Source: Hyphomicrobiales bacterium (GTDB lineage Bacteria > Pseudomonadota > Alphaproteobacteria > Rhizobiales > Xanthobacteraceae). Taken from it: 41,942 bases of DNA. Under the pieces are notes generated by a model. That model was not told the origin of the DNA. It made no database searches and saw only the letters and a list, made by a program, of their open reading frames with translations. Below, one piece after another: positions 35,053 through 41,942 of the stretch (position 1 is the stretch's first letter; each line of letters begins with the position of its first letter). Location: contig JAFKKM010000048.1 of the NCBI GenBank assembly GCA_017305555.1, forward strand, positions 1-41,942, in the 5' to 3' direction. The position numbers and the translations under genes are program-made.

Positions 35053-35961
35053 ATGTTCACCATCGCATCGCTCTGGGTTCCGTTTACCATCGTCGCCGCG
35101 CTCGGACAGGTCGCGCGCAACGCTATGCAGCGCTCGCTGACCGGGCCGCTCGGCACCTGGGGCGCGACCAACATCCGCTTCCTGTTCGGCTTTCCGTTCT
35201 CGGTGCTGTTTCTGGTGATCGTGCTGATCTTCACCGGCGATTCGCTGCCGTCGCCCGGCGGTTCGTTCTGGCCGTGGCTGCTGCTCGGTGCGCTGGCGCA
35301 GATCGCTGCGACCGGCCTGATGCTGGCGGCGATGAACGATCAATCTTTCGTCGTCACCACGGCCTATCTGAAGACTGAAGCGATCCAGACCGCGATCTTC
35401 GGCTTCATCTTCCTCAGCGATCACCTCACCGGGCTGAAAGTGCTGGCGATCCTGATCGCCACCGCCGGTGTCGTCATCACGGCGCTGCGGCCCGGCGCGA
35501 AAGGCTTCGTCAAGAGTTTCGGCAGTCTCAAGCCGACGGTGCAGGGACTGGTTGCGGCGGCATGTTTTGCGCTGTCGGCGGTCGGTTTCCGCGGCGCCAT
35601 CATTGCGGTGCCGGACGTGTCGTTCGTGACGGCAGCGAGTTACACGCTGGTACTCGGGCTGTTCGTGCAGACGCTGGTGCTGACGATTTATCTGCTCACG
35701 CGTGCGCCAAAGGTGCTGGCCGACATTCTGCGTATGTGGCGTCCGTCGATGGCCGCCGGGTTCACCGGCGCATTCGCTTCGCAGTTCTGGTTTCTCGCCT
35801 TCGCGCTGACCGCCGCAGCCAATGTCCGCACGCTGGCGCTGGTCGAGGTGCTGTTCGCGCAGGCGGTGTCGTACTATTCGTTCAAGCAGCCGCTGTCGTT
35901 GCGTGAACTAGGGGGCATCGTGCTCATCGTGATCGGCGTCGCGCTGTTGATCGCGGCGTGA
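35053..35961 (+). CDS. DMT superfamily permease (two EamA domains)
   Basis: Inner-membrane transporter of 302 residues with ten hydrophobic helices. The N-terminal half has GTWGATNIRFLFGFPFSVLF and the C-terminal half VEVLFAQAVSYYSF then SLRELGGIVLIVIGVALL. The substrate is unknown. It ends six bases from the stop of the convergent half-size DMT gene, with no terminator between them. The upstream 150 bases hold no clear promoter (a TTGACC at 34978 has no partner at 17 bases). Confidence 0.85.
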   Translation: MFTIASLWVPFTIVAALGQVARNAMQRSLTGPLGTWGATNIRFLFGFPFSVLFLVIVLIFTGDSLPSPGGSFWPWLLLGALAQIAATGLMLAAMNDQSFVVTTAYLKTEAIQTAIFGFIFLSDHLTGLKVLAILIATAGVVITALRPGAKGFVKSFGSLKPTVQGLVAAACFALSAVGFRGAIIAVPDVSFVTAASYTLVLGLFVQTLVLTIYLLTRAPKVLADILRMWRPSMAAGFTGAFASQFWFLAFALTAAANVRTLALVEVLFAQAVSYYSFKQPLSLRELGGIVLIVIGVALLIAA

Positions 35962-35967
35962 TCGCGT

Positions 35968-36408
35968 TCAGCTTTTGACGGCGATCAGCACCGCTCCAGT
36001 GGCGATCAAGGCGATGCCGAACCAGCCGGTCGCCGACGGGCGCTCGCCGAGAAATGCCACGCCGAACAGCGCGACCAGCACCACGCTGAGCTTGTCGATC
36101 GGCGCAACCAGCGTCGCCGGGCCGAGTTTCAACGCCCGGAAGTAACACAGCCACGACGCGCCGGTGCCGAGCCCCGACAGGATCAGGAATATCCAGCTTC
36201 GCGTCGAGATCGATCCGGGATGGCTGAATTGACCCGTTGCATACAGAATAAACGTCAGACTCATCAGGACGATGATGGTCCGGATGAAAGTCGCGAGGTC
36301 GGGATTGATGTCCTCGACGCCGACCTTGGCAAAGATCGCCGTGAGTGCGGCGAACATCGCGGAGAGCAGCGCCCAGAACTGCCAGCTTGAAAGGGCACTG
36401 TTACTCAT
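35968..36408 (-). CDS. half-size EamA protein (single five-helix DMT unit)
   Basis: Protein of 146 residues carrying one EamA repeat with five hydrophobic helices and the motif ALKLGPATLVAPIDKLSVVLVALFGVAFLGERP (seen in two parts, residues 89-121). Such half-size members are thought to work as dimers. The open frame extends to 36465, but its first 19 codons are translated from a family A repeat; ATG 36408 is the likely start. Last gene in the comF-grxC-nitrilase-DUF1178 direction, separated from DUF1178 by a repeat. Confidence 0.82.
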   Translation of the reverse strand: MSNSALSSWQFWALLSAMFAALTAIFAKVGVEDINPDLATFIRTIIVLMSLTFILYATGQFSHPGSISTRSWIFLILSGLGTGASWLCYFRALKLGPATLVAPIDKLSVVLVALFGVAFLGERPSATGWFGIALIATGAVLIAVKS

Positions 36409-36412
36409 CGCT

Positions 36413-36463
36413 GGAGCACGATCCCGAAAAGTGGCAACCGGTTTTCGGACAAGGTCGTGCTCC
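36413..36463. repeat. dispersed repeat family A, third copy
   Basis: GGAGCACGATCCCGAAAAGT ... AACCGGTTTTCGGACAAGG ... CGTGCTCC, an imperfect palindrome between the half-size DMT gene and the DUF1178 gene. Its left edge is 5 bases from the DMT start codon, and DUF1178 ends 12 bases after its right edge. Confidence 0.8.
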
Positions 36464-36474
36464 AATAAAAGACT

Positions 36475-36939
36475 CTAGTTGCGGTCTTCCGGCAGCGTCG
36501 GCAACGGCATCACCTCGATGCCTTCGTCGATCAGCGATTTGGCTTCATCCGCCGAGGCCTCGCCGTAGATCGGCCGATGCTCGATGTCGCCGTAGTGCAT
36601 CTTACGCGCTTCGTTGGGGAAGCGTTCGCCGACATTGTCGGCGTTCTTCACCACGTGGTCGCGCAGTTCCTTGAGCTTGGCACGCAACTCAAGCTCTTGC
36701 GTCATCACCAGCGAGGGCGCCGGCGTTTCCACGGGCGTTACCTCGCTCGGCGCCTCGACGCGGCCACGCTTTCTGGTGCCAGACAATCGCGGCGCCATGA
36801 TCGCCTTGTCGACCTTCGATGAGCCGCAGGAGGGACAGGCGATCAGCTTGCGCTTTCGCTGGGAATCATAGGCCGACGAACTTTGGAACCAGCTTTCGAA
36901 AGCGTGGCCCTGTTCGCAACGCAGATCGTACTTGATCAT
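36475..36939 (-). CDS. DUF1178 family protein
   Basis: Cytosolic protein of 154 residues. The N-terminus MIKYDLRCEQGHAFESWF and CPSCGSSKVDKAIMAPRL (Cys35, Cys38) suggest a small zinc ribbon with Cys8 and His12. The C-terminal part has the family's VGERFPNEARKMHYGDIEHRPIYG, written here from residue 103 on, then a short acidic tail. The function is unknown. It overlaps the nitrilase gene by four bases (ATGA), which implies coupled translation. Confidence 0.88.
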   Translation of the reverse strand: MIKYDLRCEQGHAFESWFQSSSAYDSQRKRKLIACPSCGSSKVDKAIMAPRLSGTRKRGRVEAPSEVTPVETPAPSLVMTQELELRAKLKELRDHVVKNADNVGERFPNEARKMHYGDIEHRPIYGEASADEAKSLIDEGIEVMPLPTLPEDRN

Positions 36940-37814
36940 GCCGAGCCTCGCACCACTTGCAGCCGATCCGGGGCACCCCGGGTATCAAGAACGCTGAAGC
37001 GGCGGCCGTGTTGCAGCGAGGGAATGCTCTTGCGCGCGGTCTCCACCTTGGCAGGATCGATCGTTGCCAGCACCACGCCGGGTTCAAGGCCGCCGTCGGC
37101 GAGCACCACGCCCCACGGATCGACGATCAGCGAATGACCGAAGGTCTCGCGCTTGTTCTCATGCTGTCCGGTCTGCGCGGCGGCGAACACGAAGCAGCCG
37201 TTTTCAATGGCGCGGGCGCGCAGCAGCGTATGCCAATGCGCTTCGCCGGTCTTCTTGGTAAAGGCAGAAGGCACCGCGAGGAACGTCGCGCCGGCTTCCG
37301 CGAGCGCGCGATAGAGCGAAGGGAAACGTACGTCGTAGCAGATCGTCATGCCGAGGCGGCCCCACGGCAGATCGGTGATCACCGCGGTATCGCCGGGCTG
37401 ATAGTTGGCGGACTCGCGATAGCTCTCGCCGTTGCCGAGATCGATATCGAACATATGGATCTTGTCGTAGCTGGCGAGGATGTCGCCGTTCGGCCCGAGC
37501 AGGAACGAGCGGTTGACCGCGCGCTCCGGCGTCGCGCGCAACGCCAGCGAGCCGATGTGCAGATGGATTTTCAGTTCGCGTGCCAGATCGCGATAGCCTT
37601 TGAGCGAAACGTCGTCGTTCTGATCGGCGAGATGCTCGAACAGCGCGGCGCGGTTCACTTGCATCATGTTGCTGACTTCGGGCGTCTGCACGTAGTCGGC
37701 GCCTTGCAGCGCGGCCTCGCGGATCAATTCCGCGGCCTGCTCGAAACTCGGCCCCGGCAGCAAACCGGTGCGCATCTGCACCATGGCGGCGACGAACGGC
37801 GAACCGGTGCTCAT
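36936..37814 (-). CDS. carbon-nitrogen hydrolase, Nit1/deaminated glutathione amidase-like
   Basis: Nitrilase-fold amidase of 292 residues. The catalytic triad is Glu46 (TPEVSN), Lys118 (YDKIHMFD) and Cys159 (MTICYDVRFP). The sequence around the triad fits the Nit1/YbeM branch, which removes the faulty product deaminated glutathione. The family also contains omega-amidases, so substrate is an inference. ATG 37814 is within the last four bases of grxC; the longer open frame upstream is antisense and overlaps grxC. A glutathione role agrees with the neighbour grxC. Confidence 0.88.
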   Translation of the reverse strand: MSTGSPFVAAMVQMRTGLLPGPSFEQAAELIREAALQGADYVQTPEVSNMMQVNRAALFEHLADQNDDVSLKGYRDLARELKIHLHIGSLALRATPERAVNRSFLLGPNGDILASYDKIHMFDIDLGNGESYRESANYQPGDTAVITDLPWGRLGMTICYDVRFPSLYRALAEAGATFLAVPSAFTKKTGEAHWHTLLRARAIENGCFVFAAAQTGQHENKRETFGHSLIVDPWGVVLADGGLEPGVVLATIDPAKVETARKSIPSLQHGRRFSVLDTRGAPDRLQVVRGSA

Positions 37815-38092
37815 GATGCTACTCCTTCGCCTTCGCCGGCCAGCAGCGCGTCGAGCTTGCGCGCACGGTCGAGCGCGTAAAGGTCGTCGCAGCCGCCGAT
37901 ATGCGTGCCATCGATGAAAATCTGCGGGAACGTCGCGCCCATGCCGACGCGGTCGTACATCTGCTCGCGCACCGAAGGGTCCATTCCCGCATCGTAGTGC
38001 GTGAAGGCGATGTTCTTGCGCGTCAAGAGCGCCAGCGCGGCGCTGCAATAGCCACAGCCGGGGCGCGTGTAGATTTCAACCGCAGCGGTCAT
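37811..38092 (-). CDS. grxC: glutaredoxin 3
   Basis: Dithiol glutaredoxin of 93 residues that reduces disulfides with glutathione. The active site CGYC is at 13-16, the cis-Pro loop is ATFPQIFIDG, and the glutathione-binding GGCDDLYAL follows. ATG 38092 was chosen; a TTG five codons upstream is less likely. It overlaps the nitrilase gene by four bases and follows comF by 30 bases, so the four genes comF-grxC-nitrilase-DUF1178 probably form one operon. Confidence 0.95.
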   Translation of the reverse strand: MTAAVEIYTRPGCGYCSAALALLTRKNIAFTHYDAGMDPSVREQMYDRVGMGATFPQIFIDGTHIGGCDDLYALDRARKLDALLAGEGEGVAS

Positions 38093-38122
38093 CGGGTCAG
38101 CTCTCAAGGGTCAAGTTGCGGA

Positions 38123-38932
38123 TTATATGGGGCTTTGCGCCGTGTCCACAACCCGGGCAAACACCAGCACGTCGACCTGCTTGGCCTTGGCCCGAAGCAG
38201 AGCGCGGGCGCAGGCGTCGGCGGTCGCGCCGGAAGTGAGCACGTCGTCGATCAGGACGATGTGGCGGCCGTGCACGTCAGCGGTCTTGTCCGGTGCGACG
38301 GCGAAGGCGCCTTGCACATTGGCGGCGCGCTCAGATTTCGACAAGCCGATCTGTTGCTGGGTCGGCCGCACCCGGCGCAGCATATCGCCGGCGACTTTGG
38401 CGTGGCCATGTGTCGCGATGATTTTCGCCAGCGCGCCGGACTGATTGTAGCGCCGACTCCAGGCGCGGCGCCAATGCAGCGGCACCGGGATCAGAAGATC
38501 GGCATCGTTAAGCAGTTCGCCGCCGGCGCGCGCCATCCAGCGGCCCATGGTCGGCGCTAAGTCGGTGCGGTCCTGATATTTCAGCGCATGCACCAGCGTC
38601 TTGGCGATGTCGTCGTAGCGAACCGCGGCGCGGGCGCGGTGAAACGCCGGCGGATCGGCGATCGCCTGCATCGACAGCATGTCTGGGCCGGGGTCATAGA
38701 CGAAGGGAATGCCGAGGCGCGGGCAGTAGGGCGGCTCGATGAACGACAGTTGGCCCCAGCAGGTGGCGCAGAGGCCGTCGCCGGCGACCGGTTCGCGGCA
38801 GGCGGCGCACAAGGTCGGCAAAGCGACATCGAGAATGGCGCGCGGGATTCTTGCGGCGAAACCGTGGCAGGCGCGCCAGGCGCCGCGGAGCCGGCCGTTC
38901 GGTCGCAATGAGGGGATATCCGCCGCCGTCAT
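38123..38932 (-). CDS. comF: ComF family protein (phosphoribosyltransferase-like)
   Basis: Protein of 269 residues with an N-terminal double zinc-finger (Cys42, Cys45, Cys55, Cys58) and a C-terminal phosphoribosyltransferase domain with the PRPP loop VLIDDVLTSGAT. ComF is needed for DNA uptake in transformable species, but it is also widespread in bacteria not known to be competent, so its role here is uncertain. Divergent from a methyltransferase gene across 76 bases. Confidence 0.9.
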   Translation of the reverse strand: MTAADIPSLRPNGRLRGAWRACHGFAARIPRAILDVALPTLCAACREPVAGDGLCATCWGQLSFIEPPYCPRLGIPFVYDPGPDMLSMQAIADPPAFHRARAAVRYDDIAKTLVHALKYQDRTDLAPTMGRWMARAGGELLNDADLLIPVPLHWRRAWSRRYNQSGALAKIIATHGHAKVAGDMLRRVRPTQQQIGLSKSERAANVQGAFAVAPDKTADVHGRHIVLIDDVLTSGATADACARALLRAKAKQVDVLVFARVVDTAQSPI

Positions 38933-39008
38933 GACCCGAGCCTAGCCTTGCCGGTCCCGCGTCTCAAGGCGGATTGCCACTCGCGGGCGAGGGGCGTAAC
39001 ACGCCGCC

Positions 39009-39881
39009 ATGTCGCCCGAGAAAGTATCGCCTGAGAAATCCAAAGCCCCGGTTCTGTTCGATCGCGTCCTCCTCAAGGCGCGGCAGGAACGGGCTGTGCG
39101 GTTGGGCGCTGCGGCGTTCCTGCTCGATCACGTCGCGAGCGATGCGGCGGAGCGGCTGGCTGCGGTCAATCGCAGCTTTGCGTCGGGGATCGATCTGGCG
39201 ACGCCCGGAGATGTCCTGCGCGTGGCCCTGGAGAAGCAGGGCGTGTCGCTGCGGCCGGTCGAGGTTACCGCGGACGACAGCGCGGCGCTGCCGCTCGCGC
39301 CGGGATCGATCGATCTCGCGATGTCGCTGCTGGCGCTGCAATTCGTCAATGACCTGCCGGGTGTGCTGACGCAGGTGCGGCGCGCGCTGAAGCCGGATGG
39401 TCTGCTGCTGGCGGCGATGGTCGGCGGCGATACGCTCACGGAGTTGCGGCAAGCCTTTGCGGCGGCGGAAGCCGAGGTGGAGGGCGGCGCATCGCCGCAT
39501 GTCTCGCCGTTCGCCGACCTGCGTGATGCGGGCGGGCTGTTGCAGCGGGCCGGTTTCGCATTGCCGGTGACCGACTTCGAGCGGCTGACGGTGCGTTACG
39601 ACAACGCCTTCGCGCTGATGCAGGACTTGCGGCGGATGGGCGCGACCAATGTGCTGGCGGAGCGGCGCAGGATGCCGTCGCGGCGCGCGACGTTGCTGCG
39701 CATGGCGCAGATCTACAGCGAGCGTTTCACGGATCCCGACGGCCGCATCCGCGCGACGTTCGATATCGTCTGGCTGCTCGGCTGGGCGCCGGATGCGAGC
39801 CAGCCAAAACCGTTGCGGCCGGGCTCGGCGAAGTTCAGTCTTGAGGATGCGGTGAAGAAGGCGGGCGGGAAGAAGGGTTGA
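39009..39881 (+). CDS. class I SAM-dependent methyltransferase, NDUFAF5/BioC-like
   Basis: Protein of 290 residues resembling the mitochondrial complex I assembly factor NDUFAF5 and BioC. Marks are LFDRVLLKARQERAVR at the N-terminus, LPLAPGSIDLAMSLLALQFVNDLPGVLTQ in the middle (residues 95-123, in two parts), LKPDGLLLAAMVGGDTLTELR, and the C-terminal RRMGATNVL. The classical GxGxG loop is replaced or missing near residue 60, as in this subfamily. I infer a role in complex I assembly or related modification; it is not proven. Divergent from comF. Confidence 0.83.
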   Translation: MSPEKVSPEKSKAPVLFDRVLLKARQERAVRLGAAAFLLDHVASDAAERLAAVNRSFASGIDLATPGDVLRVALEKQGVSLRPVEVTADDSAALPLAPGSIDLAMSLLALQFVNDLPGVLTQVRRALKPDGLLLAAMVGGDTLTELRQAFAAAEAEVEGGASPHVSPFADLRDAGGLLQRAGFALPVTDFERLTVRYDNAFALMQDLRRMGATNVLAERRRMPSRRATLLRMAQIYSERFTDPDGRIRATFDIVWLLGWAPDASQPKPLRPGSAKFSLEDAVKKAGGKKG

Positions 39882-39882
39882 C

Positions 39883-39960
39883 CGTCATTGCCGGACTTGA
39901 TCCGGCAATCCATCTTCGTAAGAAGATTGATGGATGCGCGGGTCAAGCCCGCGCATGACG
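39883..39960. repeat. dispersed repeat family D, second copy
   Basis: CGTCATTGCCGGACTTGATC, CGGCAATCCATCTTCGTAAG, AAGATTGATGGATGCGCGGG and TCAAGCCCGCGCATGACG. It has the same double-hairpin design and TCAT / ATGAC ends as the copy at 10758-10850, and lies between convergent genes. Confidence 0.82.
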
Positions 39961-39980
39961 CCTGAAAAAAGCGGCAACGC

Positions 39981-40382
39981 TCACATCAGCAAATCGATCA
40001 GCGGCGGAATCAATGGAATGTCGGCGGGCGGCATCGGGTAGTCGCGCAGTTTGTTGGCACGGACCCAAGTGAGCGCCTGCCCTTCCTTTGAGGCCACCGT
40101 GCCTTCCCAACGCCGGCAGATGTAGAGCGGCATCAGGAGATGAAACGTCTCGTAGGCGTGGCTGGCGAAGGTCAGCGGCGCGAGGCAGGTTTCCTTCACC
40201 TCGATGCCGAGCTCCTCGCGCAGTTCGCGGATCAAAGCCGGTTCAGGCCGTTCGCCCGGCTCCAGCTTGCCGCCGGGAAATTCCCACAGGCCCGCAAGCT
40301 GCTTGCCTTCCGGACGCTGCGCGATCAGCACGCGGTTGTCGGCATCGATCAGCGCGCAGGCGACGACGAGGGTGAGTTTCAT
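39981..40382 (-). CDS. mutT: 8-oxo-dGTP diphosphatase (MutT-type Nudix hydrolase)
   Basis: Nudix hydrolase of 133 residues that removes oxidised dGTP from the nucleotide pool. The Nudix box is complete: Gly38, Glu44, Arg52-Glu53 and Glu56-Glu57-Leu-Gly59 (GX5EX7REUXEEXGU). LAGLWEFPGGK before it is typical of MutT. The open frame continues to 40463, but that part is translated from a family E repeat; ATG 40382 begins the conserved KLTLVVACALID. Co-directional with argJ, separated by the repeat. Confidence 0.92.
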   Translation of the reverse strand: MKLTLVVACALIDADNRVLIAQRPEGKQLAGLWEFPGGKLEPGERPEPALIRELREELGIEVKETCLAPLTFASHAYETFHLLMPLYICRRWEGTVASKEGQALTWVRANKLRDYPMPPADIPLIPPLIDLLM

Positions 40383-40426
40383 CGGTGGCCTTTCGCGTGG
40401 GTGCGGATCGAAGACCTTCCACCGGT

Positions 40427-40540
40427 CGTCCCCGCGAAGGCGGGGACCCAGACTCCGCAGCATAACTTTTGGGCAGTGACATCAACGCTATCTGCATTCC
40501 CGGAATCCAGGGATTCTGGGTCCCCGCCTTCGTGGGGACG
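40427..40540. repeat. dispersed repeat family E (CGTCCCCGCGAAGGCGGGGA)
   Basis: The left arm at 40427-40452 (CGTCCCCGCGAAGGCGGGGA then CCCAGA) and the right arm at 40515-40540 (TCTGGGTCCCCGCCTTCGTG then GGGACG) are inverted copies about 62 bases apart. Each arm is itself a hairpin. It lies between argJ and mutT. Confidence 0.85.
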
Positions 40541-40563
40541 ACGATAGGGAGAGACCTCGCGTC

Positions 40564-41799
40564 TCACGACCGATAATCGCCGTTGATGGCGACGTATTCC
40601 TTGGTGAGGTCGCAGGTCAGCACGCGGTCGCGACCTTTGCCGAGGCCGAGCGCGACCTTGATGCGGACGACGTCGTCCTTCATCGCCTTGGAGACTTCGG
40701 CCTCGTCGTAGGACGGATCGCGCGCGCCGCTCTTGGCGACGCGGATGCCGTTGAAGGAGATCGACAGCTTGTCGCGGTCGGCGGGTTCGCCGGCCTTGCC
40801 GACCGCCATCACCACGCGGCCCCAGTTGGCATCCTCGCCGGCGATCGCGGTCTTCACCAGCGGCGAATTGGCGATCGACATGGCGATGCGTCGCGCGGAC
40901 TTATCGGTCGTCGCGCCCTCGACGGTGATTTCCACCAGCTTGCGCGCGCCTTCGCCGTCACGCGCCACCTGTTCGGCGAGGTCGGCCAGCACGGCCTGAA
41001 ACGCTTTCGCGAACGCTTTGAGGCGCGGATCGCTTGCGCGCGAAATCTTCGGCGCGTCCTTCGCCGCGCCGGTGGCGAAGGCGAGCAACGTATCGGAGGT
41101 CGAGGTGTCGCCGTCGATGGTCACCGCGTTGAAGGTGTTGGCGACGCCGCTCTTGAGCAGGGCCTGCAATACGCCCGCCGACAGCGGCGCGTCGGTGAAG
41201 ACGAAGGACAGCATCGTCGCCATATCGGGCGCGATCATGCCGGCGCCCTTGGCCATGCCGTTGATCGTCACCTTGGCCTTGCCGATCTTCACGGTCGCGG
41301 TCGCGACCTTGAAGAAGGTGTCGGTGGTCATGATGGCCTTCGCGGCGTCGTGCCAGCGGTCGGGCTCGGCCTGCTGCGCCAGCTGGCCTAGCACGCCGTC
41401 GAACTTGCTGGCGTCGAGCGGTTCGCCGATCACGCCGGTGGAGGCGAGGAAGATGTCATCGACCGAGCAGCCGACAGCTTTTGCCGCGATCTTCGCGGTC
41501 AGCGCGGTGGAGGCGCGACCGGTCTTGCCGGTGAAGGCGTTGGCGTTGCCGGAGTTCACCACCAGCGCGCGGGCTTTGCCGCCCTTGAGCTTGTCGCGGC
41601 ACCATTCGACCGGCGCGGAGGGGCATTTCGAGGTGGTGAAAACGCCCGCGACCGTGGTGCCGGGATCGAGCAGCGCCAGCAGCACGTCGGTGCGGCCCTT
41701 GTAGCGGATGCCGGCGGCGGCGGTGGCAAGGCGGACGCCACCGAGCGGCGGCAGGTCGGGGACGTTTTTCGGGGCGAGGGGGGAGACGGCGGTGGACAT
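40564..41799 (-). CDS. argJ: bifunctional glutamate N-acetyltransferase / amino-acid N-acetyltransferase
   Basis: ArgJ (411 residues) recycles the acetyl group from N-acetylornithine to glutamate in arginine synthesis. It is an Ntn-type enzyme that cleaves itself between Ala194 and Thr195 in APDMATML, and Thr195 then acts as nucleophile. Other family motifs are [10 protein letters not shown] (82-91) and STGVIGEPL (120-128). The open frame extends to 41889, but the first 30 codons come from a repeat (HPLPQGERD-type peptide); ATG 41799 is the start. Confidence 0.95.
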   Translation of the reverse strand: MSTAVSPLAPKNVPDLPPLGGVRLATAAAGIRYKGRTDVLLALLDPGTTVAGVFTTSKCPSAPVEWCRDKLKGGKARALVVNSGNANAFTGKTGRASTALTAKIAAKAVGCSVDDIFLASTGVIGEPLDASKFDGVLGQLAQQAEPDRWHDAAKAIMTTDTFFKVATATVKIGKAKVTINGMAKGAGMIAPDMATMLSFVFTDAPLSAGVLQALLKSGVANTFNAVTIDGDTSTSDTLLAFATGAAKDAPKISRASDPRLKAFAKAFQAVLADLAEQVARDGEGARKLVEITVEGATTDKSARRIAMSIANSPLVKTAIAGEDANWGRVVMAVGKAGEPADRDKLSISFNGIRVAKSGARDPSYDEAEVSKAMKDDVVRIKVALGLGKGRDRVLTCDLTKEYVAINGDYRS

Positions 41800-41821
41800 G
41801 CGGCGTGCCTTCAGCGGTTTG

Positions 41822-41922
41822 TCCCTCTCCCCTTGTGGGAGAGGGTGGCGTGAATGAGCGAAGCGAATTCGCGTCGGGTGAGGGGTCACCGCACCGTCAT
41901 GCTGGTGGCTTACCCCTCACCC
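41822..41922. repeat. dispersed repeat family F (CCCTCTCCC-N5-GGGAGAGGG plus GGGTGAGGGGT pair)
   Basis: A 9-base perfect hairpin at about 41823-41845 is followed by inverted copies GGGTGAGGGGT (41876-41886) and ACCCCTCACCC (41912-41922). It lies upstream of argJ at the right edge of the window, and the element may continue beyond it. Confidence 0.8.
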
Positions 41923-41942
41923 GCTTCGCGGCTTCGGCGCCC

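Noticed and set aside
36409-36465. N-terminal extension of the half-size DMT protein
   Set aside because: The 19 extra codons are the translation of a family A repeat, so ATG 36408 is preferred.
41800-41889. N-terminal extension of ArgJ
   Set aside because: The extra 30 codons encode a repeat-derived peptide (HPLPQGERD) and have no ArgJ similarity.

Overview
The window is about 42 kb of GC-rich chromosome from an alphaproteobacterium, most likely a member of the Nitrobacteraceae/Bradyrhizobiaceae (Bradyrhizobium, Rhodopseudomonas, Nitrobacter, Afipia and relatives). The basis is the protein families present (alphaproteobacterial L32, PhaR, DUF4167, DUF1178, GAF-containing PtsP), the gene order lysC-ptsP-prfA-prmC, and several dispersed palindromic repeats of a kind familiar from that family. 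The genus cannot be fixed from the sequence alone. No rRNA, tRNA, CRISPR array, transposase, integrase or phage gene was seen.

Layout. 1-127: 5' end of mutS (minus). 378-2948: pcaF-pcaH-pcaG, protocatechuate ring cleavage and the last thiolase of the beta-ketoadipate pathway. 3071-6304: marR-emrA-emrB efflux operon (minus). 6566-8399: patatin-like lipase and a divergent zinc-type Fur regulator. 8490-10728: a DMT permease and ispG. 10880-13764 (minus): a CPA1 antiporter, an NTF2-like protein and a DUF1345 membrane protein. 13854-14780: polyprenyl diphosphate synthase (minus). 14949-19193: mtgA, rpmF, a four-helix membrane protein, a small hypothetical protein (minus) and a PAS-GGDEF-EAL protein. 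19284-22400: the polyhydroxybutyrate locus phaR / phaA / phaB. 22485-25576: a DMT exporter, a DUF985 cupin with gloB, and a methyltransferase. 25679-33501 (minus): DUF4167 protein, prmC, prfA, ptsP, marC and lysC. 33653-35961: a PH-domain membrane protein, ubiG and a DMT permease. 35968-38932 (minus): comF, grxC, a nitrilase-fold amidase, DUF1178 and a half-size DMT protein. 39009-41799: an NDUFAF5-like methyltransferase, then mutT and argJ (minus). 41822-41922: a repeat.

How the genes work together. The pca genes feed aromatic carbon towards acetyl-CoA and succinyl-CoA. phaA and phaB convert acetyl-CoA to 3-hydroxybutyryl-CoA, with the PHB-responsive repressor PhaR divergent from phaA across an intergenic region rich in TGCAACA-type motifs. 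ispG and the polyprenyl synthase belong to isoprenoid synthesis, and ubiG to ubiquinone. prfA and prmC are a release factor and the enzyme that methylates it. gloB, grxC and the nitrilase-fold amidase all touch glutathione chemistry.

The window is mostly core metabolism and I found no convincing new multi-gene system. The items most worth checking are non-coding: (i) dispersed repeats, two families of which share a core and a CTAG end and supply or abut stop codons of neighbouring genes; (ii) candidate operators at phaR/phaA, marR and the patatin/zur divergent region; (iii) a MerR-like stretched promoter in a 559-base gap downstream of prmC; and (iv) two strong hairpins between phaA and phaB. 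Several coding starts were placed inside longer open frames because the upstream part is repeat or leader sequence.
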